Shown here piece by piece: positions 1 to 5,300 of a stretch of DNA of 8,890 bases (position 1 is its first letter; every line of letters starts with the position of its first letter). The DNA is from Collinsella sp. (GTDB lineage: Bacteria; Actinomycetota; Coriobacteriia; Coriobacteriales; Coriobacteriaceae): contig DXLV01000002.1 of assembly GCA_019414545.1 (NCBI GenBank), forward strand, positions 95,200 to 104,089, read 5' to 3'. The position numbers were made by a program, and so were the translations under genes. The notes below the pieces were generated by a model. It was not told the origin of the DNA. It saw only the letters and a list, made by a program, of their open reading frames with translations, and ran no database searches.

Positions 1-51
1 GTGCTGATGCCCGCCGACATCGCCGCTCACTTCGGGGAGGTGCTTGCATAA
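1..51 (+). CDS. rplD: 50S ribosomal protein L4, C-terminal end (partial)
   Basis: Seventeen codons are visible, ending in TAA at 49-51; the last residues read VLMPADIAAHFGEVLA. The start lies outside the window. The identification rests mainly on position: in the S10 operon L4 is encoded directly before L23, and the reading frame stops immediately before the rplW start with no gap (TAA followed at once by ATG). L4 binds 23S rRNA domain I, lines the peptide exit tunnel and in some bacteria autoregulates its own operon. The Shine-Dalgarno of rplW (GGAGG, 36-40) lies inside this end, which implies translational coupling. The fragment is too short to identify on sequence alone. Confidence 0.82.
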   Translation: MLMPADIAAHFGEVLA

Positions 52-339
52 ATGACCGCCCACGAGATCATCATCCGTCCGATCGTGTCCGAGCGTTCCT
101 TCTCCGGCATGGAGCTGAACAAGTACACGTTCGAGGTCGCCAAGGATGCTAACAAGTATCAGATCAAGGACGCTGTCGAGGAGATCTTCGGCGTCAAGGT
201 CGTTCGCGTGAACACCCTGACGGTCAAGCCCAAGACCAAGCGCGTGCGCTATGTCGCCGGCAAGACCCGTTCTTGGAAGAAGGCCATCGTCACGCTGGCC
301 GAGGGCGACACCATCGAGGTCTTTGGCAACCAGGCCTAA
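52..339 (+). CDS. rplW: 50S ribosomal protein L23
   Basis: Encodes a 95-residue L23, the usual family length. L23 binds 23S rRNA domain III at the tunnel exit and forms part of the docking site for trigger factor and SRP. The N-terminal segment (IIIRPIVSERSF, residues 6-17) is the family signature. The central ANKYQIKDAVEEIFGVKV and the basic KTKRVRYVAGKTRSWKKA stretch match the conserved fold and the rRNA-binding loop. The ATG starts directly after the rplD stop and is preceded by GGAGG at 36-40. Unusually, it is followed by 179 non-coding bases before rplB rather than a short spacer. Confidence 0.98.
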   Translation: MTAHEIIIRPIVSERSFSGMELNKYTFEVAKDANKYQIKDAVEEIFGVKVVRVNTLTVKPKTKRVRYVAGKTRSWKKAIVTLAEGDTIEVFGNQA

Positions 340-518
340 GACTCGCTGCTGTTGAGTGAGCTCATGCCTCCCAAATAGGGGAGGCGGGAGCTCAAGGTTT
401 TGGGCGTATAAAATGGACACGCCCGGAACCGTGTATACGTCCGGTGTCATCGCACCCGAGGCAGAACCTCGAATCCCTGTCTGCGATGGCTAACGGATTC
501 CTATTGAAAGGGATTGTA
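340..518 (+). promoter_or_regulatory. Structured rplW-rplB intergenic leader with attenuator-like hairpin
   Basis: This 179-base gap is exceptionally long for this cluster, where other spacers are mostly under 35 bases. It holds three candidate stems. The first joins GAGCTC (358-363) with GAGCTC (388-393) and GCCTCCC (366-372) with GGGAGGC (379-385) around a short loop, and is followed by AAGGTTTT. The second pairs GACA (416-419) with TGTC (445-448) and CCGGA (423-427) with TCCGG (440-444). The third is CGAGG (457-461) with CCTCG (467-471). The first resembles a modest intrinsic terminator or attenuator. A TATAAA sits at 407-412 but has no good -35. The function is inferred; no known r-protein leader was recognised. 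Confidence 0.5.
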
Positions 519-1349
519 ATGGCTGTAAAGCACCTTAAGCCGACCTCCGCTGGTAGGCGTTGGCAGACGATCTCCGACTTCTCCGAGATCACCTGCACCA
601 AGCCCGAGAAGTCTCTTCTCGAGCCCCTGCCCAAGAAGGCCGGTCGTAACAACAACGGCCGCATCACCACCCGCCACCAGGGCGGCGGCGTGAAGCGTCG
701 TTACCGCGTGATCGACTTCAAGCGCAACAAGGACGGCGTGCCCGCCAAGGTTGCCACGATCGAGTACGATCCGAACCGTTCCGCTCGCATCGCTCTGCTG
801 CACTACGCTGACGGTGAGAAGCGCTACATCCTGGCCCCCAAGGGCCTCGAGGTCGGTCAGACCATCATGTCCGGTTCTGACGCCGACATCAAGCCGGGCA
901 ACGCTCTGCCCCTCGCCGACATCCCCGTCGGTACGCTCATCCACGCCGTCGAGTTCCAGCCGGGCAAGGGCGCTGCTATCGCCCGTTCCGCCGGTAACTC
1001 CTGCCAGTTGATGGGTAAGGAGGGCAAGTACGCTATCGTCCGTATGCCTTCCTCCGAGATGCGCCGCATCCTCGTTACCTGCCGCGCCACCGTCGGTGAG
1101 GTCGGCAACGCCGATCACGCCAACATCGTCATCGGCAAGGCCGGCCGTAAGCGTCACATGAACGTGCGCCCGACCGTCCGCGGTACCGTCATGAACCCTG
1201 TCGACCACCCGCACGGCGGTGGCGAGGGCAAGAACCACACCTCTGGTCGTCCCTCTGTTACCCCTTGGGGTAAGCCGACGAAGGGCCTTCGTACGCGCAA
1301 GAAGAAGAAGGTCTCGAACCAGCACATCATTCGTCGCCGTAAGAAGTAA
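519..1349 (+). CDS. rplB: 50S ribosomal protein L2
   Basis: Encodes a 276-residue L2, the normal length. L2 is a primary 23S rRNA-binding protein needed for subunit association and peptidyl-transferase centre assembly. An in-frame ATG exists upstream at 444, but the family N-terminus (MAVKHLKPTSAGRR) begins at 519, preceded by a weak GAAAGGG at 506-512, so 519 is chosen. The N-terminal half carries the RNA-binding OB-like fold (GRNNNGRITTRHQGGGVKRR). The C-terminal half carries the SH3-like domain and the hallmark HPHGGGEG motif (about residues 230-237), whose first His matches the functionally important His229 of E. coli. The C-terminus is strongly basic. It heads the second segment of the cluster after the structured gap. 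Confidence 0.98.
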   Translation: MAVKHLKPTSAGRRWQTISDFSEITCTKPEKSLLEPLPKKAGRNNNGRITTRHQGGGVKRRYRVIDFKRNKDGVPAKVATIEYDPNRSARIALLHYADGEKRYILAPKGLEVGQTIMSGSDADIKPGNALPLADIPVGTLIHAVEFQPGKGAAIARSAGNSCQLMGKEGKYAIVRMPSSEMRRILVTCRATVGEVGNADHANIVIGKAGRKRHMNVRPTVRGTVMNPVDHPHGGGEGKNHTSGRPSVTPWGKPTKGLRTRKKKKVSNQHIIRRRKK

Positions 1350-1381
1350 TTTCGGATACCGAGTTTTAGGAGAAAGCACTT

Positions 1382-1642
1382 ATGAGCAGAAGTCTCAAAA
1401 AGGGCCCGTTCGTGGAGACTCGCCTTCTCTCGCGTATCACCGCGATGAACGAGGCTGGCAAGAAGGACGTCGTGAAGACCTGGTCCCGCGCGTCCACCAT
1501 CTTCCCCGAGATGGTTGGTCACACCATCGCCGTCCACGACGGCCGCAAGCATGTGCCCGTGTATGTTACCGAGTCCATGGTTGGTCACAAGCTCGGCGAG
1601 TTCGCGCCGACTCGTACGTTCCGTGGCCACAAGGCCAAATAG
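1382..1642 (+). CDS. rpsS: 30S ribosomal protein S19
   Basis: Encodes an 86-residue S19, slightly shorter than the 92 residues typical of E. coli. S19 sits in the 30S head, binds 16S rRNA with S13 and contacts the A-site finger. The N-terminal SRSLKKGPFV, the central VVKTWSRASTIFPEMVGHTIAVHDGRKHVPVYV and the C-terminal VGHKLGEFAPTRTFRGHKA are all family hallmarks. The start ATG has AGGAG at 1368-1372 with nine bases spacing. It lies 32 bases after rplB and 14 bases before rplV, so it is clearly in the same transcription unit. Confidence 0.98.
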   Translation: MSRSLKKGPFVETRLLSRITAMNEAGKKDVVKTWSRASTIFPEMVGHTIAVHDGRKHVPVYVTESMVGHKLGEFAPTRTFRGHKAK

Positions 1643-1656
1643 GGGGTTAACCGTAA

Positions 1657-2028
1657 ATGGCAACTAAGTCTATTGAAACTGAGGCCACCGAGGTTCGCGC
1701 CGTCGCTAAGTACGTGCGTGTTTCCCCCAGCAAGGCCCGCCTGGTGGTCGATCTGATCCGCCGCAAGCCTGTCGCTCAGGCCTTCGACATCCTCCACTTC
1801 TGCGACCGCGCCGTCGCTGTGGATGTCGAGAAGGTTCTCCGTTCCGCCGTTGCGAACGCCGAGAACAACAACGGTCTGCGTGCCGACAACCTGGTTGTCG
1901 CCGCTGCCTATGTTGACGAGGGTCCGACGCTTAAGCGCATCCGTCCCCGCGCCAAGGGTTCCGCTTCTCGCATTCTGAAGCGTACTTCCCACATCACCGT
2001 CGTCGTTGCTCCTCGAAAGGAGGCGTAA
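1657..2028 (+). CDS. rplV: 50S ribosomal protein L22
   Basis: Encodes a 123-residue L22. L22 interacts with all six 23S rRNA domains, and its long beta hairpin lines the exit tunnel where macrolides bind. The first dozen residues (MATKSIETEATE) form a variable extension; the conserved part begins at VRAVAKYVRVSPSKARLVVDL. The hairpin segment PTLKRIRPRAKGSASRILKRTSH (residues 89-111) is intact, without visible insertions or deletions. The Shine-Dalgarno AGGGGGT overlaps the rpsS stop codon. The last codons contain the AAAGGAGG (2016-2023) that serves rpsC, so the two genes are likely coupled. Confidence 0.98.
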   Translation: MATKSIETEATEVRAVAKYVRVSPSKARLVVDLIRRKPVAQAFDILHFCDRAVAVDVEKVLRSAVANAENNNGLRADNLVVAAAYVDEGPTLKRIRPRAKGSASRILKRTSHITVVVAPRKEA

Positions 2029-2034
2029 AGCTGT

Positions 2035-2745
2035 ATGGGTCAGAAAGTCTACCCCACCGGCTTCCGTCTTGGCATCACCGAGAACTGGCGCTCCCGCTGG
2101 TTCGCAGAGAAGGATTACGCTAAGACCCTCGGTAACGATCTCGAGATCCGCAAGTACCTCGAGAAGCGTCTTTCCCGCGCAGCTGTCTCCCGCGTCGAGA
2201 TCGAGCGCGCTGGCGACAAGGTGAAGGTCATCATCCTCACCGCTCGCCCCGGCGTTGTCATCGGTAAGAAGGGTGCCGAGATCGATACCCTCCGCACCGA
2301 GCTCGAGAAGGTCGCTGGCGTCTCCAAGGGCCAGCTCTCCGTCGACGTTGTCGAGATCAAGCGCCCCGAGCTCGACGCCAACCTCGTTGCTCAGTCTATC
2401 GCCGAGCAGCTCGAGGGCCGCGTTGCCTTCCGTCGCGCTATGCGCAAGGCTGTCCAGTCCGCCCGCAAGGCCGGCGCTAAGGGCATCCGTATCCAGTGCT
2501 CCGGTCGTCTCGGCGGTGCCGAGATGGGCCGTCGTGAGTGGTACCGTGAGGGTCGCGTGCCTCTGCACACCCTCCGTGCCAAGATCGACTACGGCACGGC
2601 TGTCGCCAGCACCACCATGGGCGCTTGCGGCGTGAAGGTCTGGATCTACCTGGGCGAGAAGCTCCCGGGCCAGCCTGTTCCCAACCCTGCACTCGAGGGC
2701 TCTTCCCGTCCTCGTCGTCGTAACTCCGAGAGGAGGGGTCAGTAG
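2035..2745 (+). CDS. rpsC: 30S ribosomal protein S3
   Basis: Encodes a 236-residue S3. S3 forms the mRNA entry channel of the 30S head with S4 and S5. The start MGQKVYPTGFRLGI is the canonical N-terminus. The type II KH domain includes the GKKG loop at residues 77-80 within RPGVVIGKKGAEIDTLR. The C-terminal domain contains GIRIQCSGRLGGAEMGRREWYREGRVPLHTLRAKIDYG, a highly conserved block. The tail is basic (SSRPRRRNSERRGQ). It begins six bases after the rplV stop, using a Shine-Dalgarno inside rplV. Its TAG stop shares one base with the GTG start of rplP. Confidence 0.98.
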   Translation: MGQKVYPTGFRLGITENWRSRWFAEKDYAKTLGNDLEIRKYLEKRLSRAAVSRVEIERAGDKVKVIILTARPGVVIGKKGAEIDTLRTELEKVAGVSKGQLSVDVVEIKRPELDANLVAQSIAEQLEGRVAFRRAMRKAVQSARKAGAKGIRIQCSGRLGGAEMGRREWYREGRVPLHTLRAKIDYGTAVASTTMGACGVKVWIYLGEKLPGQPVPNPALEGSSRPRRRNSERRGQ

Positions 2746-3248
2746 TGCTTGCCCCTAAGCGTATTCTTCACCGCAAGGTGCAGCGTGGCTCCATGAAGGG
2801 CCAGGCCAAGGGTAATACCGAGCTGCATTTCGGCGAGTTTGGTATCCAGGCTCTCGAGGCCCATTGGATCACCAACCGTCAGATCGAGGCCGCTCGTATT
2901 GCCATGACCCGCTACATGAAGCGTGGCGGTCGTGTCTACATCACGATCTTCCCCGATAAGCCTATCACCAAGAAGCCTGCCGAGACTCGCATGGGTTCTG
3001 GTAAGGGTAACCCCGAGGAGTGGGTGGCCGTCGTCAAGCCCGGCCGCATCATGTTCGAGGTCAAGGGCGTGCCCGAGGAGGTCGCTCGCGAGGCTCTGCG
3101 TCTTGCACAGCACAAGCTTCCCATCAAGACCAAGATTGTTGCTGCTAAGAACGCTGAGCAGCGCATCGAGAAGGAGATGGCTGAGGAGGCCGCTCTCGAG
3201 GCCAAGTGGGCTGCTGAGGACGCCGCCGCCGCCAAGGAGGAGAACTAA
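2745..3248 (+). CDS. rplP: 50S ribosomal protein L16 with acidic C-terminal extension
   Basis: Encodes a 167-residue L16, clearly longer than the usual 136-144. L16 binds near the A-site and is needed for late 50S assembly. GTG at 2745 is the chosen start because it yields the canonical MLAPKR and is preceded by GAGGAGGGG (2729-2737); it overlaps the rpsC stop by one base. Conserved blocks include GEFGIQALEAHWITNRQIEAARIAMTR and KPAETRMGSGKGNPE, the latter holding the arginine hydroxylated in some bacteria. After IKTKIV (about residue 133) comes an Ala/Glu-rich tail of about 30 residues that looks helical or coiled-coil and is not part of the core fold. Its stop overlaps the rpmC start by one base (TAATG). 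Confidence 0.97.
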   Translation: MLAPKRILHRKVQRGSMKGQAKGNTELHFGEFGIQALEAHWITNRQIEAARIAMTRYMKRGGRVYITIFPDKPITKKPAETRMGSGKGNPEEWVAVVKPGRIMFEVKGVPEEVAREALRLAQHKLPIKTKIVAAKNAEQRIEKEMAEEAALEAKWAAEDAAAAKEEN

Positions 3249-3463
3249 TGAAGCCCGCAGAGATTCGTGAGCTCTCGGACGCTCAGCTCGTTGAGAAGCT
3301 GAAGGAAATGCGCGCCGAGCTCTTTAACCTTCGTTTCCAGATGGCCACCAGCCAGCTGGACAACACCGCTCGCGTCAACACCGTGAAGAAGGACATCGCT
3401 CGCGTCCTCACGGAGCAGCGCGCCCGCGAGATCGCAGCGGAGAAGTCCGCTGTCGCCGAGTAG
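3248..3463 (+). CDS. rpmC: 50S ribosomal protein L29
   Basis: Encodes a 71-residue L29, a two-helix protein near the tunnel exit next to L23. The N-terminal MKPAEIRELSDAQLVEKLKEMRAELFNLRFQ is the standard first helix and loop. The second helix TARVNTVKKDIARVLTEQRARE follows. The start overlaps the rplP stop by one base; AAGGAGG (3234-3240) lies inside the end of rplP at seven bases spacing. It is followed 16 bases later by rpsQ, as in nearly all S10 operons. Confidence 0.97.
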   Translation: MKPAEIRELSDAQLVEKLKEMRAELFNLRFQMATSQLDNTARVNTVKKDIARVLTEQRAREIAAEKSAVAE

Positions 3464-3479
3464 GACCTAAGGAGAGAAC

Positions 3480-3740
3480 ATGACTGATTCGCGTAACTCG
3501 CGTAAGGTCCGTACGGGTGTCGTTACCTCCGTCTCCGGTGCCAAGACCATCGTTGTCACCATCACCGAGCGCAAGCGTCACCCCAAGTACGGCAAGATGA
3601 TGACCAGCTCCAAGAAGCTGCACGCTCACGACGAGGAGTGCACGGCTGGCGTGGGCGATACCGTCCGCGTTATGGAGACCCGTCCTATGTCCAAGATGAA
3701 GCGTTGGCGCCTCATCGAGGTCGTCGAGCGCGCTAAATAA
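3480..3740 (+). CDS. rpsQ: 30S ribosomal protein S17
   Basis: Encodes an 86-residue S17, an OB-fold primary binder of the 16S rRNA 5' domain. The family signature is visible as RKVRTGVVTSVSGAKTIVVTITERKRHPKYGK (residues 8-39), followed by the DDEEC-like HAHDEECTAGVGDTVRVMETRPMSKMKRWRLIEVVE block. AAGGAG at 3469-3474 lies five bases before the ATG. It is the last gene of the classical S10 operon portion and is followed by a 118-base structured gap before rplN. Confidence 0.98.
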   Translation: MTDSRNSRKVRTGVVTSVSGAKTIVVTITERKRHPKYGKMMTSSKKLHAHDEECTAGVGDTVRVMETRPMSKMKRWRLIEVVERAK

Positions 3741-3757
3741 GCAGTCGCTCTTACGAC

Positions 3758-3786
3758 TTGTACGTTTCCGAAGATGTGCGTATGCC
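3758..3786 (+). promoter_or_regulatory. Possible weak promoter upstream of rplN
   Basis: TTGTAC (3758-3763) is followed by a 17-base spacer and TATGCC (3781-3786). The -35 is a fair match to the consensus, but the -10 is poor. The position fits the site where E. coli begins its spc operon (between rpsQ and rplN). It overlaps the structured element at 3768-3833, so a transcript starting about seven bases after the -10 could not contain the complete fold. The two readings therefore compete. This is a weak, position-supported guess. Confidence 0.22.
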
Positions 3787-3833
3787 TGGCTTGCATACCA
3801 CGGGCCGCATAAAGGCTGCGCACCTCTCTTCGG
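3768..3833 (+). ncRNA. Candidate three-way-junction leader RNA before rplN
   Basis: The outer stem pairs CCGAAGA (3768-3774) with TCTTCGG (3827-3833) perfectly and continues as GTGCG (3776-3780) with CGCAC (3819-3823). Inside are two hairpins: TATGC (3781-3785) with GCATA (3793-3797), loop of seven; and GCC (3804-3806) with GGC (3814-3816), also a loop of seven. A second GCATA at 3807-3811 could pair with the same TATGC instead, giving two mutually exclusive folds. The rplN Shine-Dalgarno (GGAGG, 3844-3848) lies 10 bases after the outer stem. It is likely a cis-regulatory element for the rplN-rplX unit, possibly bound by an r-protein. It matches no leader I recognise. Confidence 0.45.
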
Positions 3834-3858
3834 TTCTTAGTTCGGAGGAACATCTACC

Positions 3859-4227
3859 ATGATTCAGATGCAAACCATGCTGAACGTCGCCGACAACTCC
3901 GGCGCTCGCAAGATTCGCTGCATCAAGGTGCTTGGCGGTTCCAAGCGTCGTTATGCAGGCATCGGCGATGTGTTCATCGGTGCTGTCCAGGAGGCTACCC
4001 CTGGCGCCAACGTCAAGAAGAAGGACGTTGTCCGTTGCGTCGTCGTTCGCACCGTTAAGGAGATCCGCCGCAAGGATGGCTCCTACATTCGCTTTGATGA
4101 GAACGCCTGCGTTGTCATCAACAACGATGGTTCGCCCGTCGGCACCCGTATCTTCGGGCCCGTCGCTCGCGAGCTTCGTGACAAGAAGTACATGAAGATC
4201 GTCTCGCTCGCTCCCGAGACCCTGTAG
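3859..4227 (+). CDS. rplN: 50S ribosomal protein L14
   Basis: Encodes a 122-residue L14, exactly the family's usual length. L14 is a beta-barrel protein at the subunit interface that contacts 16S rRNA helix 14 and is the docking site of silencing factor RsfS. The N-terminal MIQMQTMLNVADNSGARKIRCIKVLGG is the family signature. The C-terminal half contains RFDENACVVINNDGSPVGTRIFGPVARELR, also diagnostic. The start has GGAGG at 3844-3848 with a ten-base spacing. It follows the structured gap and, in E. coli terms, is the first gene of the spc operon. Confidence 0.98.
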   Translation: MIQMQTMLNVADNSGARKIRCIKVLGGSKRRYAGIGDVFIGAVQEATPGANVKKKDVVRCVVVRTVKEIRRKDGSYIRFDENACVVINNDGSPVGTRIFGPVARELRDKKYMKIVSLAPETL

Positions 4228-4240
4228 TTAGGGGAGATAT

Positions 4241-4546
4241 ATGTATATCAAGAAGGGCGATAAGGTCCAGGTTCTCTCTGGTAAGGATCGCGGCAAGCAG
4301 GGCGTTGTCCTGCGTGCTCTCCCTGCCGAGAACAAGGTCGTTGTCGAGGGCGTTTCGGTCGTCAAGAAGGCCGTCAAGCCCAACGCTGCCAACCAGCAGG
4401 GCGGCATCGTTTCGCAGGAGGCTCCCATCGATGCCTCCAACGTCAATCTCGTTTGCCCCGAGTGCGGTAAGGTTACCCGCGTCGGTCACGAGAAGGACGG
4501 CAAGAACAAGCTGCGCGTCTGCAAGAAGTGCGGCCACAAGTTCTAA
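4241..4546 (+). CDS. rplX: 50S ribosomal protein L24, zinc-ribbon type
   Basis: Encodes a 101-residue L24, an assembly initiator protein for the 50S subunit. The N-terminal KOW motif (KKGDKVQVLSGKDRGKQG, residues 4-21) is intact, as is the GGIVSQEAPIDASNV block. The C-terminal third contains four cysteines, C72-x2-C75 and C94-x2-C97, forming a probable zinc ribbon. L24 is known in zinc-binding (C+) and cysteine-free (C-) forms, and this is the C+ form. GGGGAG at 4231-4236 precedes the ATG at a four-base spacing, 13 bases after rplN. It is directly followed by a strong terminator; rplE, the normal next gene, is absent from this window. Confidence 0.97.
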   Translation: MYIKKGDKVQVLSGKDRGKQGVVLRALPAENKVVVEGVSVVKKAVKPNAANQQGGIVSQEAPIDASNVNLVCPECGKVTRVGHEKDGKNKLRVCKKCGHKF

Positions 4547-4572
4547 GCTGCCCGCAACATCAAGTTGCTAGC

Positions 4573-4609
4573 AAAGGCCCGGATGCCCCACGGCACCCGG
4601 GCCTTTTTG
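4573..4609 (+). terminator. Strong intrinsic terminator ending the r-protein cluster
   Basis: AAAGGCCCGG (4573-4582) pairs perfectly with CCGGGCCTTT (4597-4606). One A-C mismatch then separates it from four further pairs (TGCC 4584-4587 with GGCA 4592-4595), closing a four-base loop CCAC. The stem runs directly into TTTTT at 4604-4608. It lies 26 bases after the rplX stop and should end most transcripts here. Confidence 0.92.
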
Positions 4610-5120
4610 TATCCCCGCTCGATGGCTTGGGTTTTGCCGTCCCGTCATTCCGGTTGCATCCAGTTTTCGGTGCCGACTCGAATCGAGTGCCGCCAGGTGA
4701 CACCCTGTCGCGTTTCGTCGGCTTCGGGGACAAAAGTCGGGACAACTCCAAAAACTATTTACGAACTCAGGGCTTTGAGTTTTTGTTTTTGTCCCAAAGG
4801 GCGCGGCGGGATGCCTTTGGAGGCTCGATAGCGCCGAAAACGCCCGTTTTGAAACGCAAATGCCTTTTCGCGTGCAAGCCGCAGCTGCAATAGGAAGTGA
4901 ATCAACGCAGGTGGCTTTCAAGCAGTTTGCAAAACTGCAGGCCGCAGGTCTTCATTGCCAGTAGGAGAAATGAGTAGTCTCAGGTGGCTTGCCCATGAGT
5001 TGACGAACGGGATTTGAGATTACGCTGACGTCCGGAAACGCTTCGAGTACGGCGTTACTTTTTTGGGGTTTGGGCGTAGCCCCTGCACCCGCGAGCGCGG
5101 GCCTTAAGCCCGCCGAGAGG
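4610..5120. other. Long non-coding stretch with several inverted repeats, no convincing gene
   Basis: No ORF here has a Shine-Dalgarno, a recognisable family or steady codon use. Visible structures are an imperfect nested repeat at 4739-4795, a 7-bp hairpin GCAGTTT/AAACTGC at 4922-4938, a direct repeat CAGGTGGCTT at 4908-4917 and 4981-4990, and GC-rich dyads around 5065-5114 (CCCGCG/CGCGGG and GCGGGC/GCCCGC, overlapping). On the - strand, 4952-5170 is open for 72 codons and its last 35 or so residues look protein-like (ending KPPETTHFSYWQ), but no ribosome-binding site precedes the ATG. It is best read as gene debris or a dispersed structured repeat. Confidence 0.5.
4739..4795. repeat. Nested imperfect inverted repeat with T-rich right arm
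   Basis: GGGACAA (4739-4745) pairs with TTGTCCC (4789-4795), and AAAAACT (4750-4756) with AGTTTTT (4778-4784). An alternative inner hairpin joins AACTCA (4764-4769) with TGAGTT (4776-4781) and runs into TTTGTTTTTG, which resembles a weak + strand terminator. It could be a backup terminator or the end of a lost gene or repeat unit. Confidence 0.4.
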
Positions 5121-5207
5121 GTGACGCGTCGAAAACGAAGGGGAAAGAGAGAAGGGGCCGTCCCTATCATTCAGGTTGCGACCGAAGAAGACAAGGAGAC
5201 CCCCTGA
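5121..5207 (+). pseudogene. Possible C-terminal remnant of an unidentified gene
   Basis: A short + frame from GTG 5121 ends at TGA 5205-5207 and encodes a basic stretch followed by VPIIQVATEEDKETP. No Shine-Dalgarno supports the GTG as a start, and the frame is also open upstream, so this may be the tail of a degraded gene. The last codons carry AAGGAG (5193-5198), and the stop codon overlaps the next frame as CTGA, an arrangement typical of coupled genes. I do not recognise the product, and only about 28 codons can be discussed. Confidence 0.22.
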
Positions 5208-5223
5208 GCCTGAATGATGCCCC
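5154..5223. repeat. 15-bp interrupted inverted repeat
   Basis: ATCATTCAGG (5166-5175) is perfectly complementary to CCTGAATGAT (5209-5218), and flanking GGGGC (5154-5158) pairs with GCCCC (5219-5223) across a one-sided seven-base bulge. The 33-base loop contains the AAGGAG at 5193-5198. If transcribed, the fold would enclose the ribosome-binding site of the following ORF and could modulate its translation. It could also be an end structure of a mobile or repeat unit. Confidence 0.45.
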
Positions 5224-5300
5224 ACAGACCGCGTCCGACCGAGCTCAAGCCGAGCTTTTCCTGACGTCCGCCTTCGCGAAGATGATGGCTGGATTGGCTA
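5204..5300 (+). pseudogene. Possible truncated gene start cut by the IS remnant
   Basis: Reading from CTG 5204 gives LSLNDAPQTASDRAQAELF, then TSAFAKMMAGLA, before the frame enters IS-derived sequence at about 5301. AAGGAG at 5193-5198 sits five bases before the CTG, and the start overlaps the preceding stop (CTGA). CTG is a rare start and may be a decayed ATG, GTG or TTG. The amino acid pattern looks like a genuine N-terminus, but I recognise no family. The rest of the gene appears to have been lost when the IS inserted or when the flanking DNA was deleted. Confidence 0.3.

Noticed and set aside
401..420. TATAAA (407-412) as a promoter for rplB
   Set aside because: No acceptable -35 at 16-18 bases upstream and no extended -10; kept only as a remark in the leader entry.
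501..1379. Long - strand open frame (292 codons) opposite rplB
   Set aside because: Antisense shadow of the GC-rich, codon-biased rplB; Val/Gly/Asp/Leu-rich composition and no family resemblance.
1585..2568. 327-codon - strand frame opposite rplV and rpsC
   Set aside because: Antisense shadow caused by the biased third codon positions of the r-protein genes.
4528..4893. 121-codon + frame overlapping the rplX end
   Set aside because: It runs through the strong terminator at 4573-4609, has no ribosome-binding site and has no recognisable domain.
4610..5280. tRNA gene or CRISPR array in the gene-free stretch
   Set aside because: No cloverleaf with a T-loop GTTCRA motif, and no regularly spaced repeats, could be found by eye.
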